A stretch of DNA of 22,750 bases from Euprymna scolopes (taxonomy: Eukaryota; Mollusca; Cephalopoda; Sepiida; Sepiolidae): positions 40,971,388-40,994,137 of the forward strand of contig CM044496.1 of the NCBI GenBank assembly GCA_024364805.1, written 5' to 3'. The position numbers were made by a program, and so were the translations under genes. The notes under the pieces were generated by a model, which saw only the letters and a list, made by a program, of their open reading frames with translations, was not told the DNA's origin and searched no databases. Positions 10,022 through 19,590 of the stretch are shown here, piece by piece. Within the stretch, counting starts at the first letter, position 1; each line of letters opens with the position of its first letter.

Positions 10022-10041
10022 TGTGTGTGTGTGTGTGTGTA
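9877..10041 (+). repeat. Compound (GATA)n / alternating (GA)n-(GT)n microsatellite
   Basis: A short GATA run is followed by alternating blocks of GA and GT: at least four GA blocks alternate with four GT blocks. It lies just downstream, in minus-strand terms, of the candidate exon at 10079-10298, so it would be in that gene's intron. Confidence 0.95.
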
Positions 10042-10078
10042 TGAACGAGAAAATGGAAGGGGTTACCAACATACTTAC

Positions 10079-10298
10079 CTCCTTGTAGTTTGGTATATGC
10101 ATGTGTCTACGAATGCCTATATCAGCAAAACTATACATCAATATAAATTCATTCATTTTGATGTTCATGTCCACTAAGAGGTTTTGGTCTGCTTCCTTGT
10201 GTAACACCTTTGCCAGCCACGAGATACCATATGTTTTGAATCTAACCGACAATGAAATTGGCTTTGATATCTTTCCCTCATCCAATGATGAGAAACTT
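10079..10298 (-). CDS. Candidate internal exon of an unidentified host gene
   Basis: Read on the minus strand this 220-nt segment is open in one frame and encodes about 73 residues, including SFSSLDEGKISKPISLSVRF, KTYGISWLAKVLHKEADQNL and FADIGIRRHMHIPNYKE. The left side is preceded by CCTTTCAAACAG, a usable 3' splice acceptor. The right side ends AAGGAG followed by GTAAGTATG, an almost ideal 5' splice donor. The exon would enter with the last base of a split codon and leave on a codon boundary. An in-frame TGA lies eight codons upstream of the first full codon, consistent with intron sequence there. The peptide has balanced composition, no low complexity and no transposon motif I know. I do not recognise the protein. 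A relic of an unknown element is the alternative. Confidence 0.5.
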
Positions 10299-10304
10299 CT
10301 GTTT

Positions 10305-10545
10305 GAAAGGCTTCATCACGTGTTTGCGTTACAAAAACACGCGGAATTGTTTCAGAAATAAAAGGGACCGGATTACTTACCCGCCCCTAAAGAACCGAAA
10401 ATGGGAACACGTGTGAAGAACAATTCTTGGCGGTTAGTCACTTTGAGGATTGGTCGACAAAACAAGAAAAAACATAACAACAACAATAACAACAAAACAC
10501 GGACGATCCATTTTTAATATGCGTTCATTCAATCTACGCGATTAG
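10305..10545. other. No gene recognised (possible intron)
   Basis: Sequence upstream, in minus-strand terms, of the candidate exon. No neighbouring exon could be found by eye. Confidence 0.35.
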
Positions 10546-10550
10546 TGGTG

Positions 10551-10800
10551 AAAATGTTACTCAAACCGAGGCGTGACGGCTCAACCAACAGTCATAAAGA
10601 CGTAAAATAGAATAGCGTGAGCTAATCTGAGAAAAAATATTTCGTGAGGAAAATGCTACTCATAGCTGCATTATGACAGACCAAAATGCCATTTCAATCT
10701 GAAAGGTGTCATGCCAGCGAAAATTCGATTTGATACTTAAGTTGACAGACTAACGAAAATGTAATTTTAACCCGAAGTGTGATAAAGGAGAGTAAAAATG
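10551..10800 (+). repeat. Highly degenerate ~37-bp tandem repeat
   Basis: The motif 'GAAAATGYNAYTYNAAYCYGAAGKGTGAYA' recurs in decayed form. Clear starts of the AAAATG core lie near 10650, 10683, 10720 (AAAATTC), 10756 and 10795, with spacing 33-39 bp, and looser earlier copies near 10551 and 10603. Examples are AAAATGCCATTTCAATCTGA and AAAATGTAATTTTAACCCGA. The copies are too diverged to count exactly. Confidence 0.5.
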
Positions 10801-10883
10801 AATGTCCGGTTTATTTTGGCAGTCTCGTAACTCTCACTTTCCTTACAATGTCCTTTAGTCCTCACATTCCATGAGCGTTTCTG

Positions 10884-10914
10884 TTTTATTTATTTATTTA
10901 TTTATTTATTTTTT
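10884..10914 (+). repeat. (TTTA)n microsatellite
   Basis: About seven copies of a TTTA unit followed by a short T run. Confidence 0.9.
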
Positions 10915-11410
10915 GACAAATGAGGGAAGAATTACTGTTTTCTGGATCAGAATCTATCTATATAAAACTTATCCTTGGCATTTTTTGTTGTTGTTATTTT
11001 TTTACTTTGAAGTAGTATTTTTATGAGTTCCTTATGTAACAAAACGGGGACGGTTACGCCCGAGAAGACGATCACGTGAGGCGACGCGGCCGTTACGAGA
11101 AAACGAGAAAATAAATATCGCTGTACAAAAGAAGCGAGTTGAAGTTCTTTCCTATTGTTTGTCTACTTTATGACTGAGGCTACAATGTGTTGGTTCCCTA
11201 TGCAACGTTACACTTACATCAACCGGCTTCATGTCTTCACTAAAGCGATTTCTTTAAGAAAGGAATACTGTATAACAGAATTGCAACAGATCAGCAGAAA
11301 TAATATTTTAAACCAAAGTGTTATAGACCGACGGACATATCTTTATATAAAAATGCAAGGTCCCACACAACAAAAACAAAATTTGTTCATAATTTTTTAA
11401 GATGAGAATA
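10915..11410. other. No gene recognised
   Basis: The stretch includes a short GC-richer patch at 11044-11100 (GGACGGTTACGCCCGAGAAG) without any identified role. Confidence 0.4.
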
Positions 11411-11530
11411 AATAATTGGGATTATTCAAACTAATGTTGACATCTTGAGTGTTTTCTTTTTTTCTCACAACATTTTGGCCGATGTAACCTACAATCTTCT
11501 TCAGGGAAATTCAGGTCAAATTCGGGAATA
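11411..11530 (-). mobile_element. Solo arm of the 7076-7401 repeat family
   Basis: On the minus strand it reads CCCTGAAGAAGATTGTAGG, TTACATCGGCCAAAATGTTG, CACTCAAGATG and then a GAATAATCCCAATTAT-like end. These correspond in order to CCCGAAGAAGGTTGCAGG, TTACATTTGCCGAAACGTTG, CACTCGAGATG and AATCCGAATGAT at 7327-7401. No inverted partner was seen within several hundred bases. Confidence 0.6.
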
Positions 11531-11639
11531 TTTCCGTCAAACTCGGGCATTTGTAGGGAATTTCAAACAGAGCTCTTTAGTTAATCCACGAGGGTTACAT
11601 GCTCTCCTTTCGTCAGTCATGGCTGGATAGAAACAGTAA

Positions 11640-12640
11640 GTAATTCGCATGAACGCGTGGTGTAACCGATAAAGTACTAAGAACAATTTAGTTCTAGGCT
11701 TTCTGGGGGTTGTAATTTTAATCTAAGAACACAATCGTTCATGTGACAAACACGTAATATCTCTACAAAAACGGAGAAGGAAGAGATTAGCGAGATTCTG
11801 TTTGAGGCAAAATAATGAAAATGCTGTATTCATTTTACGCTTAACATTCGAATGAGGAGAAAAGTTTGAATGAAAAACGACGTCACATGAACCCTGAATA
11901 CTATGGACCTGAATTCCTTTTAAGAATATTTTATCGCTAATGATTGGGTTCGAATTGTGGAAACTAAATCTATCATACCTGCAGAAATCTATACCTGTCA
12001 TGAACACTTCTTTGATACCATATACAAAGATTGCATAGCGCCAACTTTTTATCCAGAACTCAAACGATTCCTTCTGTGACCGACACATTCTTAAATGAAA
12101 CGTATAGCTTTCTTACTAATAGAACTTTGTGTTTTTCTCTTTATTGAACTTTTGTGCATTGTGTGGAGTACACATTTACCCATCACTACCCGCACTTCCA
12201 CCTCCGCATGGGAAAAGAAACACTAGAGTGGGATGATGTCAGCGATTTTCCAAATAAATAATTCATACTTATAAAAATACAAAAATGCACGCATGGTAAG
12301 CAACCAAACAATGCTAATTTGTTTTTGTATCCGAGGAAGAAGACAGCGCCAATAAAAATAGAAACAATAGAGTTTTTCTTAATGTTGTCAAAAGAAGCGA
12401 ACTTATTGTCGTCACAAACAACAAAGTGGACAAGTGTTTTTTTTTATTGTAAGTCATTCTATTAATGTATTTGTTCCCCCAGCTGAACAACGACATTCAT
12501 TCAATTTAGTGTCGAATAATAACCGAGATTTAATTGTAGTTAAAACCAAAATGTCTAACAATGAAAGATGGAAAGACCAATGAGAAAAAGCATTAACCAA
12601 ACCTCCATTGGATGAGCACAAAAATAACTGAGACCGTAGG
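11640..12640. other. No gene recognised
   Basis: A 121-codon open frame exists on the minus strand at 11723-12088, but it has no recognisable motif and no clear splice boundaries, and I treat it as chance. The remainder is AT-rich without visible structure. Confidence 0.4.
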
Positions 12641-12661
12641 GAGGCTTATAACATCCAGATC

Positions 12662-12730
12662 CCAGCGAGGACCAATGGGCGCTCCCAGCGAGGACAAATA
12701 GGAGCTTCCAGCGAGAAATCAATGGTAAGC
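12662..12730 (+). repeat. 23-bp minisatellite, three copies
   Basis: Units start at 12662, 12685 and 12708 with CCAGCGAGGACCAATGGGC, CCAGCGAGGACAAATAGGAG and CCAGCGAGAAATCAATGGT. A decayed earlier unit may precede them (CCGTAGGGAGGCTT near 12634). The GC content is well above the surroundings. Confidence 0.85.
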
Positions 12731-12893
12731 GAATATTGCGATAAGGCAAATTCATTTACAGAGGTTGTTGAAAGACTTAGAGAGTACTGGAAATATAAGG
12801 AAACTTGCTGTCATTCAGACTGCAGGAAACACTTCGGGTTGTCCTCAAAGAGAATTATTTGAAGATCGCATGTGTGAAAAACTCCTGTTGAGT

Positions 12894-13060
12894 AGTAATA
12901 GTAGTAGTAGTAGTTGCAATGATAATGATGATAATAATAAAAGAAAAAGACGAAAAAGTAGCAGTAGTAGTAGTAGTAATAGTAGTAGTAGCGGAAAATA
13001 ATTAGAAGTAGAAGAAGTAGGGAAGAAGAAGAAGAAGAAGAAGAAGAAGAAGAAGAAGAA

Positions 13061-13124
<64 letters not shown>

Positions 13125-13125
13125 C
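12894..13125 (+). repeat. Compound trinucleotide microsatellite (TAG, GAA, GAT)
   Basis: TAG-type repeats at 12894-12914 and 12955-13000 are followed by a GAA run from about 13021 and a GAT run from about 13062 to 13125. Open frames here, such as poly-serine or poly-tyrosine strings, are only translations of the repeat. It abuts a CCCGG-family fragment at 13132-13160. Confidence 0.95.
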
Positions 13126-13131
13126 GAAAAT

Positions 13132-13160
13132 TTTATAGTAATTTTTATAGCCGGGCAACG
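13132..13160 (-). mobile_element. Fragment of the CCCGG-headed short element family
   Basis: On the minus strand it reads CGGCGTTGCCCGGCTATAAA, matching the header of the copies at 8727 and 15247 (CCCGGCGTAGCCCGG, CTGCCCGGTCGTAAAA). Only the header is recognisable. Confidence 0.45.
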
Positions 13161-13980
13161 CCGATCCACCTACAATAAAATGCTGAATTAACGCCCACAA
13201 TTAATTCTACGCGGTTGTGCATTATTTGATTAAACACAATAAATTTGAGGAATACCAGGTTCAACGAAACAATGTAATAGTACTAATACGTAGAAACATA
13301 ATGACGATTCTACTTGAGCTGTATAATAAGCTGAAACAGAAACGTAATTATCGAATTAATTAGTTTTCCAGTTCATTTAAGAAATTAAAAAGGTATTTTT
13401 CAAAATTGCTTTTTACCACTTGATTTAAGTGTTGAAAAGTGCGAGTTGATAATCATCTTCAGCGACCACGAACGACGCCGATTTGCTTTCGTGCACTTTG
13501 GCTCGATTGAAGAATTGAAAATGGAAAATGCAGCGACAGAATCTTTGTTTTTTTTGCATGTTTTATTAATTAGATTAAAAGAATTGTATATTTTCTATGC
13601 AGCGATCACGCATATCAACCCTCCAGAGCGTCGCTTACTCAGAAGGCCGTTCCACTAAATGTGCACTACCTGCTGACGTCACATGATTAAGTACAATGTG
13701 TACGATTAGGCGATATACGACTATTATCATGATAGTTATTATCTGTTTCACCGCTGCAAAAAATGTCCGATAAATTTATAAAACTGATTCCAAAAGTGGT
13801 TGTATTAACTTTTCCGAAAAATAAAGAATTATTTTACATTTGGACAAATGTAATTAAAATGGATTATATTTTGGCGGGAAAGTATTGTGGTAAAGTTGTT
13901 GGTTTTTTTAGTGTACTTAATTATTAATTTTCAAATGCACCCATTTACAAATATTTTTTAAATGAGATTTTTTACAATCT
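13161..13980. other. No gene recognised
   Basis: AT-rich sequence with no supported coding, RNA or repeat feature. Confidence 0.4.
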
Positions 13981-13986
13981 ATTTTT

Positions 13987-14268
13987 TGAAAAATAAGAAT
14001 TACGTATATAAATGAATACGTTTAGAAGGCTGAAAACAATGCGTTTTTAATATAAACAAATTTTTTTGTTTAAATCAAATCAGATATATTTCGATGCTAT
14101 ACATTCTTATCAATGAAGAGTCTAAGGGGAAAAACAGACCTTTCATTGAAAAGGCTGTATAGCATCAAAATATATCTGATTTAAGTCAATAAATTTGTTT
14201 ATATTAAAATACGCGTTGTTTTTAGCCTTCTAAACGTATTCATTTATATACGTAATTCCTATTTTTCA
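13987..14268. mobile_element. Near-perfect 282-bp hairpin, MITE-like foldback element
   Basis: The left arm 13987-14123 begins TGAAAAATAAGAATTACG and contains ATGAATACGTTTAGAAGGCT. The right arm 14136-14268 is its reverse complement with about a dozen substitutions and one small indel, ending AATTCCTATTTTTCA. The loop is only about 12 nt (14124-14135). Weak identity continues outward on both sides to a TA dinucleotide at 13980-13981 and 14274-14275, as expected for a TA-targeting mariner-like MITE. No protein is encoded. Transcribed as RNA it would form a long double-stranded stem. Confidence 0.85.
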
Positions 14269-14589
14269 GTTAATATACAAATATTCAGAGGCAAGGTACA
14301 ATTTTCATTAACCTATTTCTTGTTTTGTTTTGATAATACAGTTGATACCGTTTATTTCCTACGTGGTCTTGTTACATAGACACCAAGAAATGGCTCGAGT
14401 AGGTTAATACAGGTGAGTGCCTTTCTATGCTGCTTAGATCACCGGATATAATTTTTAATAGGAAACCTCAACGCTTCGTCTAATTTTAAGCTCTATGTTC
14501 TCTTTGGATCGCATTTCACACTTTTACCTTGCGACATTCTCGTGTGTGAACATAAAATATATGTAGTAGTTAATAAAACATGCATTTAT

Positions 14590-14805
14590 TATCATTATTT
14601 TTCACTCCAAACAAAGCATATTGCAACTTTGGCATAAGAGACTACTATTTGGGACCGTGTCTAACAATGGGGAGTTGAGAAGCAAGATGTCTATTCACAT
14701 TATATATAACTTCTGCTGGTTATTACAATTAGGAAAACAGGAAATAGGGAGAGAATTCCAAAGTCTAGCAGTTAGAAGAAAAGAAACTCTGGACGATTGC
14801 GAATT
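14590..14805 (-). mobile_element. LINE 3'-end fragment, same family as 425-2735
   Basis: The plus strand reads CACTCCAAACAAAGCATATT and GCAACTTTGG, the reverse complement of 2688-2718 in the long copy. It continues through GTCTAACAATGGGGAG, ACATTATATATAACTTCTGC and AGAATTCCAAAGTCTAGC, the complement of the LWNSIPG coding region. Only the last ~100 bp of ORF and the 3' UTR remain. The insertion end with A-rich sequence lies near 14590. Confidence 0.8.
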
Positions 14806-15187
14806 AGTATGTCACGTGATATGCCACGTCACAATTACTAATAAATAATTTTTTAAACAATGCGTCAAGTGTTCAAGCCATATTCGTTTGAAATCACAGG
14901 TTAACTCTTCGAAATGTAAATTGCTTTTATTTATTGATTTATTTCAAGTTACTAACGAGTCTTCACTCGGTTTGGTTAAGAGCCTCTCGAGGTGACGGGT
15001 TAAATTACTTATTAGGACGATTTATCACACGTTTTAAGTGATTCTATTTAAAAGTGCATTTGTGTGGTATTTGAGAGTAATCGCACACATCGTATTCTCT
15101 TTCTCTCTTTCGTTCGCTTTCTATATTTCTATCATCTACCTGTATCTCCCTTATATACAGACACACACGCACATTTGTTTTTTATCG

Positions 15188-15190
<3 letters not shown>
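14806..15190. other. No gene recognised
   Basis: AT-rich sequence without supported features. CT-rich stretches before 15190 lead into the TA microsatellite. Confidence 0.4.

Positions 15191-15191
<1 letters not shown>

Positions 15192-15246
<55 letters not shown>
15192..15246. repeat. (TA)n microsatellite
   Basis: About 27 TA units, directly abutting the CCCGG-family element that begins with CTAGCAGG. Confidence 0.95.
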
Positions 15247-15247
<1 letters not shown>

Positions 15248-15735
15248 TAGCAGGCCGCTTGGCACTGCCCGGTCGTAAAATACGCTTAAATATGTTATTT
15301 AGATTAATGCAAATCTGATATTATTATATTGGACCCAATATATCGTAATGATTTAAAAAGTTAAAAGAAAAATGATTCGTGCGTAATCGAGAAGCGAAAC
15401 CCAAATGTTTAGCTTACGATTTACTTTTTACTTGGCCGTCTATGCCTGAGCTATGAAGACATGTTTACTGCCAGGCTAAAATTAAAATATGAACAAATAG
15501 CTATTACGTAACGTATGCATATTCGTAATGCCATCGTTCGATTTTCACCTGGAAAATTCTTTTTCTTTAATTTTCACACTTCTACACCGATTTTCCCCGG
15601 CTAAAACACAAATATAATGTTTCGTATGTGTTTGAAAATCCTATATACTAAGTTTCATGTCTGTAGACCAAAACCCGAGAGAGGAGTTTGGTAGGCAAAT
15701 TTCTTTAAACAAATATATATACGCATACATAAATA
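15247..15735 (+). mobile_element. CCCGG-headed short element, fuller copy
   Basis: The copy begins CTAGCAGGCCGCTTGGCACT, then CCCGGTCGTAAAATACGCTT shared with 8750-8775. A single equivalent of the minisatellite unit follows near 15385-15415 (GTAATCGAGAAGCGAAACCC). Toward the end it carries TACTAAGTTTCATGTCTGTA and ACCCGAGAGAGGAGTTTGG, then a TATATATA-rich end near 15735. TA-rich DNA at both ends suggests insertion into or growth of TA repeats. No ORF. The superfamily is not known to me. Confidence 0.5.
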
Positions 15736-17350
15736 TATATAGAAATAGGTTTTTGTTTACTGTAACTTTTTTACGCAAATACTACGCAAGTATAACTAAT
15801 GTGGAATATCAGTATGAATATAATTACACGTAATAATTAACTAAAGATGATCATCCCATAAGAAAACCAAAAAACTAATAGGGAATTAATTAGAATGAAT
15901 GTTTAAAAGATTATGCAAATTAACTAGATCTTTTGCAGATGAACGCAATTCCACGACCTATATATAACAAAGTTGTATTTTCTTTTAAAATAAGTAGAAA
16001 AAAGTATTTTTTCAAACGAATATCAATACACAATATATATATACATGGGAAGATTCCAATATTTCCTCGATATCGATACAACTATCGATTATGTATAAAA
16101 TTCCCGATTTCGATGCAATTACCGACTCCAATTGTTTATAAATCTCTAAATATTTGGCTATAAAGTTTTTTATGTTTTCACAATTACCGTAATAACACAC
16201 ATTAAATATGGAGACGCGTGGAAGGTGATCTATAAATTTTAGTTTTATCTGAAGTTTAAAATCAATAAATATTTTTCATTTCATTATTACTACCAATTGT
16301 GGAATATGTTTCTTTTAAACAAAATCAAATAAAAATATCATTACAGGAATCGTTTTTGGCATCGGAAAATAGGCACAATTTTTTCCAATTTTTATACCCC
16401 ACCAAGTCCCGATTTTTACAATTCCCGACTCCGATTAATCGTCCCAGCGCTGAAACATTTGAGAAAGACAATAAACACAGGGATAAATGATAAAAACGAG
16501 AGATTTACAGGCGAATGTCTTTAGAAAGAGTCATTTTCCTGCAGACATCAACAGTTCTTAACAAAATCGATAAAGCTCTGCATTTTTCTCATTTATTCCT
16601 TTGCTTAAACGGTTTTCATTTGTCCTTTTCTAAACAAGTCATATTTACAGGTGGTAGCACGATATTTGTTCGCTCATTACCTTTCCACTCCCTCTCCTCC
16701 ACAAGAAAGGGAATGTTTATACATTTGTCACATTTTTTCACATCTTCGTCGTCCATATTTACTTTCCTTTTCCATACATTTAACATTTGTCATACGTAAA
16801 ATACGGATCGTTTCTTCTCACAATTTACTATTAAATTCTGGTCAATTAGATTGGCTGTTCACTTATGTTTACTGATTAAGGGAACAATGGATTACGAGAA
16901 CTTTTAACTGCTACAAAAGTCTATCGAGTTCTAAATCACAAAACAACAAAAATAATAACTTCGACCCCAACGAACGCGGCACACTAATATAGACCTTTGG
17001 ACTCTTGCTTCTGTCTCAATAAAGGAATCAAATATCAGAAATGTAAAAAAAAAACACAAAAAACTAAACTTTTTTCATTTTTTTTATCGTCAATGTAGTC
17101 GTGGTTGTCGTAGCTATCGTCGGTGTAGTCGGTGTAGTTATATAAACATAAACACGATAGCAATTAACGTTAGTATGTCATGAAAAGGCGGCAATCGAAT
17201 ACTTCCAGTCTTCAACTACAATATTTCCAAGTTTCAAAAAATAAACATCGCATTTTGGCCACCAAAATTATTTCATATATGGTACACATTACATATTTTT
17301 CTTAGTATGGATGCTGTTGTCATACGCTCATCAATTAATAATGGATGCTT
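15736..17350. other. No gene recognised; weak internal duplication
   Basis: Two related short stretches, CCGATTTCGATGCAATTACC with GACTCCAATTG (near 16106-16136) and CCGATTTTTACAATTCCC with GACTCCGATTAA (near 16411-16440), hint at a decayed repeat. Otherwise the region is AT-rich without supported genes. Confidence 0.4.
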
Positions 17351-17359
17351 TCGCAGAAT

Positions 17360-17485
17360 ATGGCCCATGTTAAAATAATAACGTTATTATTTGGATAATA
17401 GAATTTGGCCCATGTTTAAATAATAACGTTATTATTGGGATAATAGAATATGGCCCTTGTTAAAATAATAACGTTATTATTTGGA
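17360..17485 (+). repeat. 45-bp minisatellite with embedded 20-bp palindrome
   Basis: Units begin at 17360 (ATGGCCCATG), 17405 (TTGGCCCATG) and 17450 (ATGGCCCTTG); the first two are exactly 45 bp and the third is cut after 36. Each contains a palindrome around AACGTT; in the first unit it is AAATAATAACGTTATTATTT at 17373-17392. Confidence 0.92.
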
Positions 17486-17639
17486 AACCCATTTTTAATC
17501 GGGAAAGTGAGAGCTTTTTGTAACTTTTCTCTGCTTAAACTAATATTTTAATACACAAACAATACCATATAAAATTAAATTTAACATAACCATAATAGCT
17601 AAAAATAGCACGGTTAGTATTCTGCACGGTTAGTATAAC

Positions 17640-18325
17640 CGCCGCATAACAATAGTGTCCGCCAGTGCCGTGAATTGATAGTAACCACCTTAAAAAGCAA
17701 TTACCACCATGGATGACAGTACCCGGCACTGGATGACAGTATACGGCATTTAAAGACAGACGATTTGCTCGCAAGTGCTCACTCCTGTCAAAAGTTACAA
17801 TAACCACCTAAAAAGAGCACTGATCAGCAGTTACCGCCAATGATTGTTATAATCGCCATTGACCAACAATGCTCGCCACTGGATGACAGTGCACGACAAT
17901 TAAAGACAGATTATTTGAATCCAGAGCGGTCCAGTGGGCACCAAAACTTGTTATGATAGATAGTAACCGACAATAGCTGATAGTTTCAACAGAATCCAAT
18001 GCCCGCCAGTAAACGCAAGTAAACTCTTCAAAACGCCAATGATTACCAATGCTCGCCATTGAAGACAGACAATTTCATTTTGGAGCAGTTCAATGGAGGC
18101 CGATACTTGTCATGGCCGACAGTGAACGCTGGGGATCGACAGTTGTAAAAGATGCCAATATCCACCAATAAAAGGAAGTAACCGTCTCAAAATACCATGG
18201 TCGTAAATGACTTCCAGTTGCAAAGGTAGTCAGTGCCCACCAGTAAACGATAATACCCGCAGGTAATTGCCTAAAACAAGCACTAATCGCCAGTAACAAC
18301 CAGTGCTGACAATGAGAGCCAGTGA
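17640..18325 (+). repeat. Degenerate ~155-bp satellite-like block
   Basis: A GC-richer block built from recurring pieces such as CGCCAGT, CAATGCTCGCCA, CTGGATGACAGT and CCAGTAAACG. The marker AAAGACAGA or GAAGACAGA recurs near 17752, 17902 and 18061, giving a spacing of about 150-159 bp. Each is followed by a TTT-rich step, then a G/C-rich piece with GTTATGATAG- or TTGTCATGG-like sequence. A further decayed unit may begin near 18220. It has no long reading frame that fits coding sequence. Confidence 0.6.
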
Positions 18326-18339
18326 CTTCCGCTAGCTTT

Positions 18340-18560
18340 TAGTTTTATTTACGTTGTCTATTTTATACTAATTGATACTATATGTGATTTAAAGCATATA
18401 CCTATGTATATTATGAACTAATTTGTATGATATATTAATTGATATTTGATACTGATTTATATAGTATACTAATTGCTATCATATACAAATTTATATTAGA
18501 TAGTAACATAGATTAATTGATTATTAATTGATATTATGTACTAATTAATATTATATTTCA
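18340..18560 (+). repeat. AT-rich degenerate repeat (TACTAATTGATA-like)
   Basis: Variants of TATACTAATTGATA recur irregularly, for example TATACTAATTGATACTATA, ATATTAATTGATATTTGA and TATACTAATTGCTATCAT. The unit length is not constant. Confidence 0.5.
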
Positions 18561-19160
18561 TAGAAAAATGCGAGCATGAAAAGTAATATGGTTAAGATTA
18601 AAATAGAGAAAAAATGAACAAGAAATATTACATGATGAACACATAAAAGTTCCTTTTTAAAATCCTTTGTTAAAAAAATATGAAAAACACCAAAAAGTGA
18701 TTTTATTTATTAGTTTTGTTCAATACTGTTTGATTAAAAAAAGTTGGTTGATGAAAATAATACAACTTACTTGTATATTTTATAACCTGAAAGAATTGTT
18801 AAAAGAATTAACCAGAAATTGCTACTAGGCGACAAAGCATTTCTAATCGTAATTGTTGTTGTTCTAGATTATACAACGCGATAGTTAGTCCATATGCCTC
18901 GACTTTCTCTTAGTTTATATTTTAAGCTGGTTTTAAGCTCATTTGTTGCTGTGGAGTTTCTTTTTGTCTTCTCGATTTGAAGTTATTGTTTTTAAACTGA
19001 CGTGAACACTAAATTACTTCAATTAAATGTCAATTATAAACAAGTAAATTATAGAGGAACAAAAAGCGAATAAAATGAGGTAAAGATGGTTTAAACAGTT
19101 ACATTCAATTTCGCTTAAATTTGCGGTTTTTGAAAATACAAGTCTGGACTTTCTCTTTAG

Positions 19161-19165
<5 letters not shown>
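18561..19165. other. No gene recognised
   Basis: AT-rich sequence without supported features. Confidence 0.4.
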
Positions 19166-19201
<36 letters not shown>

Positions 19202-19206
19202 CTCTC

Positions 19207-19272
<66 letters not shown>
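19166..19272. repeat. Adjacent (CT)n and (TA)n microsatellites
   Basis: CT repeats at 19166-19206 run into TA repeats at 19210-19272, the same CT-to-TA order as seen at 6275. Confidence 0.95.
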
Positions 19273-19277
<5 letters not shown>

Positions 19278-19504
19278 ATATTATTGGAATCCTTTCAGAT
19301 GAGTAATTTGTATATTTTTATTTATTTATTTACTTTGTAACCCGTGGAAAGAAGCGTTGAATCTTTACGTTTCCAGATGAGCATTGTCTAAAGATAGCAG
19401 TGTCAATCCTACCCTAAGACGGCTAAAAAACTTGGCGATACGACAACAACTATGGAAATCAGTAATTACTGAGGATACAGTTAAGAGACTCAGTATTCCT
19501 ATGC

Positions 19505-19589
19505 CCTCGCAGTAAACCACCTGACGAAGGTCAAAGGAATAGTTGGCCGAAACATCGTGAAACAAAAGATGAGGATAATGGTCCGTAAA

Positions 19590-19590
<1 letters not shown>
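19505..19590 (+). mobile_element. Third copy of the GAAGG...GCCGAAAC repeat arm
   Basis: CACCTGACGAAGGTCAAAGG, GTTGGCCGAAACATCGTG and GATGAGGATAATGGTCCG line up with GAAGAAGGTTGCAGG, TTGCCGAAACGTTGTG and GATGAGGACAGTAATCCG of the 7309-7401 arm. The preceding sequence from about 19365 may belong to the same element but shows no coding motif. It ends directly at a TA microsatellite. Confidence 0.55.

Noticed and set aside
11723-12088. 121-codon minus-strand open frame
   Set aside because: No motif, no splice boundaries and a composition like the surrounding AT-rich DNA.
12811-13200. 129-codon minus-strand frame rich in serine and tyrosine
   Set aside because: It is a translation of the trinucleotide microsatellite.
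15038-15318. Open frames with long YIYIYI strings (also at 6260-6472 and 19557-19763)
   Set aside because: They are translations of (TA)n and neighbouring repeats, with no other coding evidence.
16515-16875. Overlapping 74-94-codon plus-strand frames
   Set aside because: Phenylalanine- and serine-rich reading of T-rich DNA without motif or splice support.
19515-19580. Hammerhead ribozyme in the CCTGACGA...GGCCGAAAC arm
   Set aside because: CTGACGA and GAAA are present and a 4-bp CATC/GATG pairing follows, but the base required after that stem is A instead of U and stem II has an unpaired A; the other copies lack CTGANGA or GAAA. Not supported.
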